DNA of 64,000 nucleotides from DATNBU01 sp964476185 (GCA_964476185.1 CAYYZO010000011.1:7385-71384); one strand, 5' to 3'. Positions 46,554 to 55,548 are shown, counted from the first letter of the stretch. Notes: generated from the sequence alone by a model not told the origin. A program made the numbers and translations.

Positions 46554-47763
46554 GAACGTCCCGATTGCCGCGCTGGACGTGGGCACGCAGAAGGTGACGC
46601 TCCTGGTCGGGGAGCGAACGTCGAACGGCGTCTCGATCCTCGGGATCGGCACCAGCGCCTCGCGCGGCATGCGGGCCGGCCGCGTCAGCGACGTCGAGAA
46701 GACCTCCGCCGCGATCATGGCCGCGCTGACCGAGGCCGAGCGCATGGCCGGCAGCCAGATCCACAACGTCGTCGTCTCGGTCTCGGGCGATCACGTCAAG
46801 GGCGAGAACAGCCACGGCGTCGCGCGCATCGACAACGACGAGGTCTCGCAGCGGGCCGCGGCCCGCGCGATCAACGCCGCCAAGGCCATCCCGCTGCCCC
46901 AGGACCAGCGCATCATCCACCTGCTCCGGCGCGAGTTCGTCGTGGACGGCCAGGTCGGCATCACCAACCCCGTCGGCATGAGCGGCGTCCGCCTCGAGGC
47001 GCACCTGCACGTGGTGTCGGCGGCCGACTCGGCGCTGAAGAACCTGGCGAAGAGCTGCAACCGGGCCGGCCTGTCGGTGATCGGCACGATCGCGTCCTCG
47101 CTGGCGTCGGCCGAGGCCGTGCTCGAGTCCGACGAGAAGGAGCTCGGAGTCGCGGTCGTCGACATCGGCGCGGGCACCACCGACCTGGCGGTCTTCCAGC
47201 GCGGTTCGGTCGTGCACACGGCGGTCTTCGGCGTCGGCGGCGTCGACGTCACGCGCGACCTCGCGCACGTGCTCGAGACGCCGCTCGGCGAGGCCGAGGG
47301 CCTCAAGAAGCGCCACGGCTGCGCGGTCGCGGACCTGGTCGACGAGGACCTGATGGTCGAAGTCGGCGGCATCGGCGGGCGCGGGCACCGCGAGGTGCAG
47401 GCCAGGCACCTCGCCGAGATCATCGAGCCGCGCCTCGAGGAGATCTTCGAGGTCGTCCTCGATTCGATCATCCGCTCCGGTTACGGCGAGCTGCTCACGT
47501 CGGGCGTCGTGCTGACCGGCGGCACCGCGCTGATGGGCGGCATCGTCAGCCTCGCGTCGCGCGTGCTGCAGATGCCCGTGCGCCTCGGCGAGCCGAGCGG
47601 GATCGAGGGCCTCGGCGACGAGATCGACGACGCGTCGTTCTCGACCGCCGTCGGGCTCGCGATCGGTCTTCCGGACAAGGAAATGAGCGAGCCGTGGCAG
47701 GGCGGCCTGGCCGCCCGGCTGCTGCCGGGCTGGGTGCGCCGGCGGTTCAAGGAGATGGTGTGA
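46546..47763 (+). CDS. ftsA: cell division protein FtsA
   Basis: A 405-residue actin-like ATPase that tethers FtsZ to the membrane. Phosphate-binding AALDVGTQKVTLLVGE, the SHS2 domain (NVVVSVSGDHVKGENSHG), VVDIGAGTTDLAVF and VLTGGTALMGGI are the nucleotide-site motifs. The C-terminus RLLPGWVRRRFKEMV is a short amphipathic helix, the usual membrane-targeting sequence. GTG start with a purine-rich GAAGGCAGGG upstream; it overlaps ftsQ. Confidence 0.97.
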   Translation: MAKNVPIAALDVGTQKVTLLVGERTSNGVSILGIGTSASRGMRAGRVSDVEKTSAAIMAALTEAERMAGSQIHNVVVSVSGDHVKGENSHGVARIDNDEVSQRAAARAINAAKAIPLPQDQRIIHLLRREFVVDGQVGITNPVGMSGVRLEAHLHVVSAADSALKNLAKSCNRAGLSVIGTIASSLASAEAVLESDEKELGVAVVDIGAGTTDLAVFQRGSVVHTAVFGVGGVDVTRDLAHVLETPLGEAEGLKKRHGCAVADLVDEDLMVEVGGIGGRGHREVQARHLAEIIEPRLEEIFEVVLDSIIRSGYGELLTSGVVLTGGTALMGGIVSLASRVLQMPVRLGEPSGIEGLGDEIDDASFSTAVGLAIGLPDKEMSEPWQGGLAARLLPGWVRRRFKEMV

Positions 47764-47787
47764 AGCCTATGCACACGCGCAGGCTTC
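47762..47787 (+). promoter_or_regulatory. hairpin in the ftsA-ftsZ spacer
   Basis: GAAGCCT and AGGCTTC form a 7-bp stem with a 12-nt loop starting in the last base of the ftsA stop context. The 136-bp spacer beyond contains TAAAAT (47827-47832), a possible -10, but no good -35. A separate ftsZ promoter or processing site is possible. Confidence 0.3.
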
Positions 47788-47899
47788 CATCGGAGAGTTT
47801 TCGAGAGCATCGAGTGGGTTCTGCCGTAAAATTCCCCCGCTTCGCCGACCGCGAGGGTGGGGTGTGTCCGGTGACGGGCGTCATCCGGGAGGTGTCGAG

Positions 47900-49201
47900 A
47901 TGATCGAGCTGGTCGACGAAAATCTGAGCAACGCGCGCATCGTGGTGGTGGGTGTCGGCGGTGGCGGCGGCAACGCGGTGTCCACGATGATCCGGGCGGA
48001 CCTGTCCGGCGTCGATTTCATCTCGGCCAACACCGACTCGCAGGCGATCGGCACCTGCCTCGCGCCGGTCAAGGTCCAGCTCGGCTGCTCGCTGACCAAG
48101 GGCCTCGGGGCCGGCGCGAACCCCGAGGTCGGCCGCAAGGCCGCCCTCGAGCAGGAGGACATCCTGCGCGAGGAACTCGGCGGCGCCGACATGGTCTTCG
48201 TGACCGCCGGCATGGGCGGCGGCACCGGCACCGGCGCGGCCCCGGTCATCGCCCGCATCTGCAAGGACCTCGGCGCGCTGACGGTCGGCGTGGTCACGAA
48301 GCCGTTCGGCTTCGAGGGCCGCCGCCGCATGCGGCAGGCCGAGGAAGGCATCCGCGAGCTGCGCTCGGCGTGCGATACGCTGATCGTGATCCCGAACCAG
48401 CGGCTGATCGAGATCGCCAGCCGCAGCACGACGGCGAAAGAAGCGTTCAAGAAGGCCGACGACGTGCTGCTGCACGCGGTGCGCGGCATCTCGCAGATCA
48501 TCACCGAGCCCGGCACGATCAACGTCGACTTCGCCGACGTGCGCACGATCATGAGCGAGATGGGCATGGCGATGATGGGACACGGCGCCGGCTACGGCGA
48601 CAGCCGCGCGATCGACGCCGCGACCAACGCGATCTCGAGCCCGCTGCTCGAGGACATCTCGATCCACGGCGCGCGCGGCGTGCTCGTGAACATCACGGCC
48701 AGCGAGGATTTCGGCATCCAGGAGCTGAACGAGGCCGTGGACCTGATCCAGACGCAGGCGCACGACGACGCGAACATCATCGTCGGCCTCGTGCACGACT
48801 CGAACCTCGAGGACGAGGTCCGCATCACGGTCATCGCGACCGGCTTCGGCGACCGCCTCGTCGACCGGCTGCAGCAGGGCCGCGACCGCGGCGAGCCGCT
48901 GATGAGCACGATGACCGCGCCGGAGCGCCCGGCCTCGTCGTCGTCGCAGCGTTCGAGCTTCTTCCGCGGCTCCTCGTCGCCGCGCCCGATGATGGACGCG
49001 GACATCGAGGACACGTTCCATGCGGGCGAGCCCGAGGAAGACGTCCCGGCGCGCCGGGAGCCCGACGAGATCGGGGCCGAGGAGGCCGCCGAGCGGCAGG
49101 CCGCCCTCGAGTTCGCCTCGATCCCGCCCGAGGACGACGACGCGCGCGTCCCCGCCTACCTCCGCCGCTGGAAGCAGAAGGGACAGCGGATCATGCGCTA
49201 G
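47900..49201 (+). CDS. ftsZ: cell division GTPase FtsZ
   Basis: A 433-residue tubulin-like GTPase that forms the Z ring. GTP-binding motifs: VVGVGGGGGNAVSTM, SANTDSQAI, TAGMGGGTGTGAAPVIA (tubulin signature, near residue 104) and the synergy loop NVDFADVRTIM. After the core is an acidic disordered linker and the C-terminal peptide VPAYLRRWKQKG, which binds FtsA. The start MIELVDENL (47900) has GGAGG seven bases upstream; a GTG 12 codons upstream is less likely. A strong terminator follows, ending the dcw unit. Confidence 0.97.
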   Translation: MIELVDENLSNARIVVVGVGGGGGNAVSTMIRADLSGVDFISANTDSQAIGTCLAPVKVQLGCSLTKGLGAGANPEVGRKAALEQEDILREELGGADMVFVTAGMGGGTGTGAAPVIARICKDLGALTVGVVTKPFGFEGRRRMRQAEEGIRELRSACDTLIVIPNQRLIEIASRSTTAKEAFKKADDVLLHAVRGISQIITEPGTINVDFADVRTIMSEMGMAMMGHGAGYGDSRAIDAATNAISSPLLEDISIHGARGVLVNITASEDFGIQELNEAVDLIQTQAHDDANIIVGLVHDSNLEDEVRITVIATGFGDRLVDRLQQGRDRGEPLMSTMTAPERPASSSSQRSSFFRGSSSPRPMMDADIEDTFHAGEPEEDVPARREPDEIGAEEAAERQAALEFASIPPEDDDARVPAYLRRWKQKGQRIMR

Positions 49202-49261
49202 CGCGCCAGCGCTGACGGCCGCCGATCGGCCGCGCCAGCGCCAACCCTGACTGCGGGACGA

Positions 49262-49300
49262 CGCCCCGCTCCTCCGTCGAGGAGGGCGGGGCGTTTTTTT
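49262..49300 (+). terminator. intrinsic terminator of the dcw cluster
   Basis: CGCCCCGC-T-CCTCC pairs with GGAGG-GCGGGGCG around GTCGA, followed by seven T. It is a textbook Rho-independent terminator 60 bp after the ftsZ stop and the only perfect T-tract terminator in the window. Confidence 0.93.
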
Positions 49301-49370
49301 GGGAACGGGGAAGCCGTCTGCCCGCGCGGTCGCCGGCGGCGACGCCGGGCGGTCGCAGGCCCGCCGCCTG

Positions 49371-49877
49371 TCACCAGGGCCGGCCGCGCACGATCATCAC
49401 GCCGAACGCGACGAGCAGCAGCGCGATCACCGCGTTGGCGCGGCCGTGGAGCGAGGCCTCCCGGCGGAGCTTTCGCGCCTCGGCGGAGGCCGGGTCGCGG
49501 GCGATCTCGTCGGCCGCGCGCGGGCCGACGACGAAGTCGTGGCGCGCGCTCAGCGCGATCATCAGGAAGAAGATCGCGAGCTTGGCGACCACCGTGCTGC
49601 CGAACGGGGAAGCGATCCATTCCGCATCGGTGAAGTTCGACCAGCGGACGCCGCGCATCCACAGGTTGAACGTCCCCGTCGCGAGCACGATCGCGAAGCA
49701 GCCCCACGCCACGGCGCGGAAGCGGCCGGCGGTCTCGCGCAGCAGGCGCCCGGGATCGGCGCTCGCGCCGCTGCGCAGCCAGGGCACGACGACGAGCATC
49801 AGGAAGAACAGCCCGCCGACCCAGATCGTCGCGGCGAGCACGTGCAACCAGACCGAGAGCAGGTACAGCGTGAACAT
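49371..49877 (-). CDS. CopD-like membrane protein
   Basis: A 168-residue integral membrane protein with four helices. It resembles the CopD/DUF2269-type domain: LHVLAATIWVGGLFFLMLVVVPWL in helix 1 (a His followed by Trp-x-Gly-Gly), AVAWGCFAIVLATGTFNLW in helix 2, then an Arg-His in ALSARHDFVVGP. Relatives take part in copper or electron handling, but the function is not established. It starts 16 bp after the Hsp70 gene on the same strand, so the two are co-transcribed. Confidence 0.75.
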   Translation of the reverse strand: MFTLYLLSVWLHVLAATIWVGGLFFLMLVVVPWLRSGASADPGRLLRETAGRFRAVAWGCFAIVLATGTFNLWMRGVRWSNFTDAEWIASPFGSTVVAKLAIFFLMIALSARHDFVVGPRAADEIARDPASAEARKLRREASLHGRANAVIALLLVAFGVMIVRGRPW

Positions 49878-49893
49878 CGGCAGGCTCGACGGT

Positions 49894-51705
49894 TCAGGTG
49901 CGCGTGCGCGCCGGCTTCGACTTCCGGACGCGCTCCACGACCTTGGCCAGCCCTTCGCGCGAGCGCTCGATCTCGTCGGCGGCGGCCTTGGCGGCGCCCG
50001 CCTTGCGCAGGTGCTCGACGCGCTTCATCAGGCTCGCGCGATCGACGCGGGTGAGAAGCTCGCCGGCGGTCTTCAGGAGGCGGTCGGCCTCCGCGAGCGT
50101 TTCCCGCGCCTTCGGCGGCAGGTTCGGGTCGGCCGGCGTCGTCTCCGGCGTCGCCGCCGAATCGCCCTTCGATCCCGCCGTCTTCTTCGCGGGCCTCGCC
50201 GGTCCGCTCGCCGGAGCCACCGAGACCGTCACGTGCCGCTCGGTCCCGGTGTCGAGGTCGCGCGCGTTGACGAGCACCATGCCGTTGACGTCGATCGCGA
50301 ACGTGACCTCGATCTTCGACGTGCCCGCCTTCGCCGGCGCGAGGCCGTCGAGCACGAAGCGGCCGAGCGAGTCGTTCTCGACCGCGACCGGGGATTCCCC
50401 CTGCACGACGTGGAACTGGACCGCGGTCTGGTCGTCCTGCGACGTGGTGAAGATGCGAGTGGCCTCGACCGGGAGCGTGGTGTTGCGAGGGATCACGACG
50501 ACGGCCTTGCCGTCGTGGGTCTCGATGCCGAGCGACAGCGACGTGACGTCCACGAGCACGACGCCCTTGAGTTCTCCCGCGATGATCCCCGCCTGCACGG
50601 CGGCGCCCATCGCGACGACCTCGTCGGGGTCGAGCTTGAACAGCGGCTCCTTGCCGAAGAACTCCGCGACGCGGCGCCTGACGAGCGGGATGCGCGTCGA
50701 TCCGCCGGCGAGCACGATCTCGTCGATCTCCTCCGGCTGCTTGCCGGCGTCCTGGAGGGCGCGCCGGCAAGGCTCGAGCGTGCGGTCGACGAGGTCGGAG
50801 ATCATCTCGTCGAAGGCGGCGCGGGTGACCGATGCGGACACGCGCGTGCCTTCGTTCGAAAGCTCGAGGTCGACGCGCACCTCGTCCTTCGACGAGAGGT
50901 CGATCTTGGCCTTCTCCGCGGCTTCGCGAAGCTGCTGCAGCGTCTCGGCGTCCTCGTCGATCGGCGAACCGTGCTGGGCTTCGAACTGCTCGAGGATCGC
51001 GTTCGCGAGCCTCGAATCCACGATGTCCCCGCCGAGGTGGGGGTCGCCGCTCGTCGACAGCACCTCGATCAGGTCCTCGCCGATCGACAGGATCGAGACG
51101 TCGAACGTCCCGCCGCCGAAGTCGTACACGACGACCGTGCGCTCGTCGTCGGCGACCTTGTCGAGGCCGTACGCGAGCGCCGCCGCCGTCGGCTCGTTGA
51201 GGATGCGGCGCACCTCGAGCCCCGCCAGGCGCGCGGCCTTGCGCGTGGCGGCCCGCTGCGCGTCGTTGAAGTGCGCCGGGGCCGTGATGACCACGCCGGC
51301 GATCCTGTCGCCGAGCACCGCTTCGGCGGTGCGCTTGAGCTCCCGAAGCACGATCGCCGAGATCTCCTCGGGAGACCAGTGCTTTCCCCCGACGTGGAAC
51401 AGGGCCTCGCCGTACTCCCCGGCGACGACCTCGTAGGGCACGTCCTCGCGATCGTCCCGCGCGGCCTCGAACGAGCGGCCGATGAAGCGCTTGGCCGAGT
51501 AGACGGTGTCGGTGGCGTTCGCGATCGCGTGATGACGGGCCGGCTCGCCGACCTTGACCTCGCCGTCCTCGCCGAAGCCGACCACGGAGGGGGTCAGCCT
51601 CGACCCGTCCGGGTTCGCGATGAGGTGGGCCTTGTCGCCGTCCCAGACGGCGATCGCCGAGTTGGTCGTGCCGAGATCGATGCCGAGAATCCTGCCCTTC
51701 TCCAT
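49894..51705 (-). CDS. Hsp70-family chaperone (DnaK paralogue)
   Basis: A 603-residue Hsp70. The nucleotide-binding domain is complete: GIDLGTTNSAIAVWDG, VITAPAHFNDAQRAAT, NEPTAAALAYG, VYDFGGGTFDVSIL and LAGGSTRIPLVR. The substrate domain follows (GVVLVDVTSLSLGIET). The helical lid (from about 530) begins after a Thr/Pro/Lys-rich linker and is short; there is no canonical DnaK tail. No grpE or dnaJ is adjacent, so this is likely an extra Hsp70 rather than the main DnaK. ATG at 51705 has AGAGGGGGA upstream. It shares a transcript with the CopD-like gene. Confidence 0.93.
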   Translation of the reverse strand: MEKGRILGIDLGTTNSAIAVWDGDKAHLIANPDGSRLTPSVVGFGEDGEVKVGEPARHHAIANATDTVYSAKRFIGRSFEAARDDREDVPYEVVAGEYGEALFHVGGKHWSPEEISAIVLRELKRTAEAVLGDRIAGVVITAPAHFNDAQRAATRKAARLAGLEVRRILNEPTAAALAYGLDKVADDERTVVVYDFGGGTFDVSILSIGEDLIEVLSTSGDPHLGGDIVDSRLANAILEQFEAQHGSPIDEDAETLQQLREAAEKAKIDLSSKDEVRVDLELSNEGTRVSASVTRAAFDEMISDLVDRTLEPCRRALQDAGKQPEEIDEIVLAGGSTRIPLVRRRVAEFFGKEPLFKLDPDEVVAMGAAVQAGIIAGELKGVVLVDVTSLSLGIETHDGKAVVVIPRNTTLPVEATRIFTTSQDDQTAVQFHVVQGESPVAVENDSLGRFVLDGLAPAKAGTSKIEVTFAIDVNGMVLVNARDLDTGTERHVTVSVAPASGPARPAKKTAGSKGDSAATPETTPADPNLPPKARETLAEADRLLKTAGELLTRVDRASLMKRVEHLRKAGAAKAAADEIERSREGLAKVVERVRKSKPARTRT

Positions 51706-52107
51706 TGGTGTCCCCCTCTTCCCATCCCACCCAGAGGATGTCTCCCGCGAAGAAAGACGACATTGTTCCCGGAAGGGGGCGCTGAGGGAATCGCGGCGCC
51801 TCCGGTGGAGCCGGGGGCTTCGCGCCGCACCACGGTCGCCCGGCGCGCGGCTCGTCGCTGGTTCGTCGGCTCCGGATCGTCGCGGCCCGTCGCATCGGGA
51901 GCGATCTCGTTCTCCCGCTCCTGCCCCCGCACCCGTCGCCCGGAGGCCCGGGGCTGGGCCGCACCGGCTGTTGCACGCCTCGTGGGCAGGCGCTGCCGCT
52001 CGAACGGGCACGCGCGCGGCGCGCGGCTGGCGCAGCGCGCCGTCGGCACGCGGGCCGCCCCCGCACTTTTGTCGCGGATTCACGCATTTGGGCCGCCCGC
52101 GCTGCTT
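51706..52107. other. divergent intergenic region, no gene supported
   Basis: About 400 bp between the divergent Hsp70 and amt genes. Several frames stay open because of GC bias, but none has a ribosome binding site, recognisable product or conserved feature. It must carry the Hsp70 promoter; none is obvious. The amt promoter is at its right edge. Confidence 0.5.
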
Positions 52108-52123
52108 TGGCACCGAATCTGCT
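52108..52123 (+). promoter_or_regulatory. sigma-54 (-24/-12) promoter of amt1
   Basis: TGGCACCGAATCTGCT matches the RpoN consensus TGGCACG-N4-TTGCW: GG and GC are exactly ten bases apart, with two mismatches overall. The predicted transcript would start near 52134, about 40 bp before the amt1 ATG. It implies NtrC-type activation under nitrogen limitation. Confidence 0.75.
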
Positions 52124-52175
52124 CAACGGGGCTCACTTGTCCACGTTCAACCACCGCAAGGAGGGGCCTCTGCCA

Positions 52176-53657
52176 ATGCGTCACAAACATACTCTTCTGC
52201 TGTTCCTCGCGACGGTCCTGGCCGTTGCCTGCACGGGATCCGCGTGGGCCCAGGATGCTGCGGAAGCCGCACCTTCCTATGCGACGACCGTCGCGCTCGA
52301 TACGTTCTGGGTGCTGTTCGCCGGGTCGCTCGTGTTCTTCATGAACACCGGATTCGGTCTTCTCGAGAGCGGCCTGTGCCGTTCGAAGAACGCGGTGAAC
52401 ATCCTGGCCAAGAACTTCGTGGTGTTCGCGGCCGCGAGCATCTCGTTCTGGTTCATCGGCTGGGGCCTGATGTTCGGCAACGGCGGCGGGTTCTTCGGAA
52501 GCGAAGGACTCCTGATGCTGTCGGGCGCCGACAACAGCCCCGCCACCGGCGACGCCTACGCGGGCGCCTACTCGTCCATCGCGTGGACCGGGGTGCCGCT
52601 CGAAGCGAAGTTCTTCTTCCAGCTCGTCTTCGCCGGCACGGCCGCGACGATCGTTTCCGGCGCCGTCGCCGAGCGCGTCCAGTTCGTCTCGTTCGTGGTG
52701 TTCGCCGCGATCCTGACGGCGGTCATGTACCCGGTGACGGGCCACTGGATCTGGGGCGGCGGCTGGCTCGCCGGCGCCGGGATGTGGGATTTCGCCGGTT
52801 CGACGGTCGTGCATTCGGTCGGCGGCTGGGCGGCCCTGGCCGGCATCCTGGTGCTCGGCCCGCGCCTCGGGAAGTTCTCGAAGGAAGGCAAGGTCCAGCC
52901 GATCCCCGGCCACAACATGACCTCGGTGTTCACGGGCTGCTTCGTCCTCTGGCTCGGCTGGTTCGGGTTCAACCCGGGCAGCACGATGGCCGTCGGCGAC
53001 GGCAAGGACATCGCGCACATCTTCCTGACCACCAACATGGCGGCCGCGGCCGGAACGCTGACGGCGATGATCACGGCGTGGCTGAAGCTCGGCAAGCCGG
53101 ACTACACGATGATCGCGAACGGCTGCCTCGCCGGCCTCGTCGCGATCACGGCGCCGTGCATCTGGGTCAGCCTGCCGGCGGCGGCGCTGATCGGCGGCGT
53201 CGGCGGCGTCCTGGTGGTGCTCGCCGTGCTCACGTTCGACTCGCTGAAGATCGACGATCCCGTCGGCGCCCTCTCGGTGCACCTCGTCAACGGCATCTGG
53301 GGCACTCTCTGCGTCGGACTGTTCGCGAGCGCGGACTTCAGCAACGGCGCGGCGCTCCTCGAGAACGGCCGCGGCGCGCTGATCATCGCGCAGCTGACCG
53401 GCATCGCGGCGGTGGGAGGCTTCACGTTCATCGTCGCGGCGGCGATCTGGCTGGTGCTGAAGGCGACGATGGGCATCCGCGTCACCGCCGAGGAGGAGAT
53501 GGAAGGCCTCGACGTCGGCGAGCACGGTCTGTCGGCCTACCCGGACTTCCAGGGCGTCTCGCACTTCGGCGCGCACGCGATGTCGTCGGCTTCGGCCGGC
53601 GCGAAGCAGGTGACGGCCGGCGCTCCGGCGCTGCAGGTCAGCCGGGCCTCGTACTGA
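52176..53657 (+). CDS. amt: ammonium transporter (Amt family) 1
   Basis: A 493-residue ammonium channel with a signal-like N-terminus (LLFLATVLAVACTGSAWA-QD) and 11 membrane helices. The two pore histidines lie in DFAGSTVVHSVGGW and GALSVHLVNGIWG. The helix-1 LLESGLCRSKNAVN signature groups it with the Amt branch typical of cyanobacteria and proteobacterial Amt1. The C-terminal EGLDVGEHG tail, the part bound by PII, is followed by about 40 extra residues. AAGGAGGGG precedes ATG 52176. No glnK/glnB gene lies beside it. Confidence 0.94.
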   Translation: MRHKHTLLLFLATVLAVACTGSAWAQDAAEAAPSYATTVALDTFWVLFAGSLVFFMNTGFGLLESGLCRSKNAVNILAKNFVVFAAASISFWFIGWGLMFGNGGGFFGSEGLLMLSGADNSPATGDAYAGAYSSIAWTGVPLEAKFFFQLVFAGTAATIVSGAVAERVQFVSFVVFAAILTAVMYPVTGHWIWGGGWLAGAGMWDFAGSTVVHSVGGWAALAGILVLGPRLGKFSKEGKVQPIPGHNMTSVFTGCFVLWLGWFGFNPGSTMAVGDGKDIAHIFLTTNMAAAAGTLTAMITAWLKLGKPDYTMIANGCLAGLVAITAPCIWVSLPAAALIGGVGGVLVVLAVLTFDSLKIDDPVGALSVHLVNGIWGTLCVGLFASADFSNGAALLENGRGALIIAQLTGIAAVGGFTFIVAAAIWLVLKATMGIRVTAEEEMEGLDVGEHGLSAYPDFQGVSHFGAHAMSSASAGAKQVTAGAPALQVSRASY

Positions 53658-53663
53658 ACCCCC

Positions 53664-53695
53664 GGCGCCCGCCGGGAGGACACCCGGCGGGCGCC
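53664..53695 (+). terminator. hairpin after amt1
   Basis: GGCGCCCGCCGGG and CCCGGCGGGCGCC form a perfect 13-bp stem with loop AGGACA, beginning 6 bp after the stop. No T-tract. A second, stronger hairpin follows 9 bp later. Confidence 0.65.
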
Positions 53696-53704
53696 ACGGC
53701 CATG

Positions 53705-53743
53705 CCTCGGGCGGAAAGGGCATGAGGCCCTTTCCGCCCGAGG
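53705..53743. terminator. second hairpin, 17-bp perfect stem
   Basis: CCTCGGGCGGAAAGGGC (53705-53721) and GCCCTTTCCGCCCGAGG (53727-53743) are exact complements around ATGAG. Followed by TCGCTCC, without a T run. It insulates amt1 from amt2 or protects the amt1 mRNA end. Confidence 0.6.
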
Positions 53744-53887
53744 TCGCTCCGGCCTCTTCCCTCCTTCGGCAGCTCCTGATCCCCGCGGCTGCCTCTTCTC
53801 TGCCCAGTGCCGCGAAATTGAGCGGCAACTCGCAGGCTCCTTCCCGCGCATGCCCGCGGTTCCGAGGGAATTCCCGATCGCCACGAC

Positions 53888-53904
53888 TGGTACGGATCTT
53901 GCCC
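53888..53904 (+). promoter_or_regulatory. sigma-54 (-24/-12) promoter of amt2
   Basis: TGGTACGGATCTTGCC fits TGGCACG-N4-TTGC with GG and GC ten bases apart and one mismatch in the -24 box. The start site would be near 53914, leaving an 80-nt leader. Upstream, TGCCGC-N8-GCGGCA (near 53810) is a dyad that could bind an activator, but it is not a clear NtrC site. Confidence 0.75.
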
Positions 53905-53995
53905 TGAGGGCGTGCCTCCGGCCTCGCAGAACGCGGCCGGTCATTGAACAGACCATGCCGCGTCCGGCTAGGCGCGGCATCGAAGGGGACCAGTC

Positions 53996-55471
53996 ATGAC
54001 CAGGAACTCGCACTTTCCTTCCGTGCGTCGGCGGTTCGTCGCCGCGTTCGTCTTCCTCTCCCTCGGCCTCGCCACGTTCGCGCCGTCTCCGACGCCTGCG
54101 TTCGCGGGCGGGACCGACGAGCCGACGCTCGAGCAGCGCGTCGCCGATCTCGAGGCCTACATCAACAACGGGGCCCGCGTCGCGGACGCGGCCGACTCGA
54201 CGGTCTCGTCGAAGGTCGCCGGCGCCGGGCCCGGCCACAACGGCTGGATGATGACCTGCACGGCCCTCGTGCTGTTCATGACCTTCCCCGGCCTCGCGCT
54301 GTTCTACGGCGGGCTCGTGCGCTCGAAGAACGTCCTGTCGGTGCTCGCGCAGTGCTTCGGCATCGCCGGAGTGGTCACGATCCTGTGGTGGGCCTTCGGG
54401 TACAGCATGGTCTTCTCGACCGGGAGCCCGTTCCTGGGCGACCTCAGCATGATGTTCTTCGACGGCGTCGATTCGATGCCGAACACGAGCTACTCGGTCT
54501 GGGTCTCCGAGAACGTCTTCGCGATGTACCAGATGATGTTCGCGATCATCACGCCCGCCCTGATCGTCGGCGCGATCGCCGAACGCATGAAGTACTCGGC
54601 GGTGCTGCTGTTCGTGACGATCTGGATGGTCGTCGTCTACTTCCCGCTCGCCCACATGGTCTGGGGCGCGGACGGATACATGAACGGAGTCTGGAACGCG
54701 GACGCCGCGATCAAGTCGATCGACTTCGCGGGCGGGACCGTCGTGCACATGTCGTCGGGCTGGTCGGCGCTCGTGCTCTGCCTGATGCTCGGCAAGCGGC
54801 TCGGGTTCGGCAAGGAACCGTTCCTGCCGCACAGCATGGTTCTGTGCATGGTCGGCACCGGCATGCTCTGGGTCGGCTGGTACGGCTTCAACGCCGGCAG
54901 CGCCGTCGCCGCCGACGGGGTGTCGGCCAACGCCTTCGTGACCACCACGCTCGCCGCGGCGGTCGCCGCGTTCACGTGGGCGATGGCCGAGTACCTGGAG
55001 AAGGGGAAGCCGAGCGTGCTCGGGTTCTGCTCCGGGGCGGTCGGCGGTCTCGTCGTGATCACGCCGGCCTGCGGCTTCGTGCTGCCCGGCTCGGCCGTGC
55101 TGATCGGCGTGCTCGCGGGCATCGTGCCGTTCCTCGCGTGCACGAAGCTCAAGCACGCATTCGGTTACGACGACGCGCTCGACACGTTCGGCGTGCACGC
55201 GGTCGGAGGGACGCTCGGCGCGTTCGTGACCGGGATCTTCGCCACGACCGAGGCCAACGCGAACCTGTCCCTGAACCTCGCCGACGTCGTCGGCAGCACG
55301 CTCTGGCTCGAGCAGCTCAAGGCGATGGGCCTGACGATCGTGCTCTCCGTCGTGGCCACCGTGATCATCGCGACCGTCGTGAAGGCGCTGGTCGGCCTGC
55401 GACCCAATTCGGACGACGAGCGCATCGGACTCGACGTCGTCGAGCACGGCGAGGCCGGCTACAACTACTGA
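53996..55471 (+). CDS. amt: ammonium transporter (Amt family) 2
   Basis: A 491-residue ammonium channel of a different subgroup from amt1. It has a signal peptide (FVFLSLGLATFAPSPTPAFA-G), a 40-residue periplasmic heptad-like segment (LEQRVADLEAYI), then 11 helices. Pore histidines lie in DFAGGTVVHMSSGW and DTFGVHAVGGTLG; LFYGGLVRSKNVLSVL is the E. coli AmtB-like signature. The short C-tail ends GLDVVEHGEAGYNY, the PII-contact motif. AAGGGGAC lies before the ATG. It has its own sigma-54 promoter and strong terminator, so it is an independent unit. Confidence 0.94.
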   Translation: MTRNSHFPSVRRRFVAAFVFLSLGLATFAPSPTPAFAGGTDEPTLEQRVADLEAYINNGARVADAADSTVSSKVAGAGPGHNGWMMTCTALVLFMTFPGLALFYGGLVRSKNVLSVLAQCFGIAGVVTILWWAFGYSMVFSTGSPFLGDLSMMFFDGVDSMPNTSYSVWVSENVFAMYQMMFAIITPALIVGAIAERMKYSAVLLFVTIWMVVVYFPLAHMVWGADGYMNGVWNADAAIKSIDFAGGTVVHMSSGWSALVLCLMLGKRLGFGKEPFLPHSMVLCMVGTGMLWVGWYGFNAGSAVAADGVSANAFVTTTLAAAVAAFTWAMAEYLEKGKPSVLGFCSGAVGGLVVITPACGFVLPGSAVLIGVLAGIVPFLACTKLKHAFGYDDALDTFGVHAVGGTLGAFVTGIFATTEANANLSLNLADVVGSTLWLEQLKAMGLTIVLSVVATVIIATVVKALVGLRPNSDDERIGLDVVEHGEAGYNY

Positions 55472-55497
55472 TCGCCCGGACGGGCTGGACCCCCGGA

Positions 55498-55540
55498 ACG
55501 ACGGGCGCCGGTCGCGAGGCCGGCGCCCGTCGTCGTTTTC
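55498..55540 (+). terminator. intrinsic-like terminator of amt2
   Basis: ACGACGGGCGCCGG and CCGGCGCCCGTCGT form a 14-bp stem with loop TCGCGAGG, followed by CGTTTTC. It starts 27 bp after the amt2 stop. Confidence 0.85.
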
Positions 55541-55548
55541 GCCTTCCG

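Noticed and set aside
51706..52107. Upstream extensions of the Hsp70 frame and of amt1 through their shared spacer
   Set aside because: Family similarity starts at MEKGRILGIDLGTTNS and at the signal peptide of amt1, each with its own Shine-Dalgarno.
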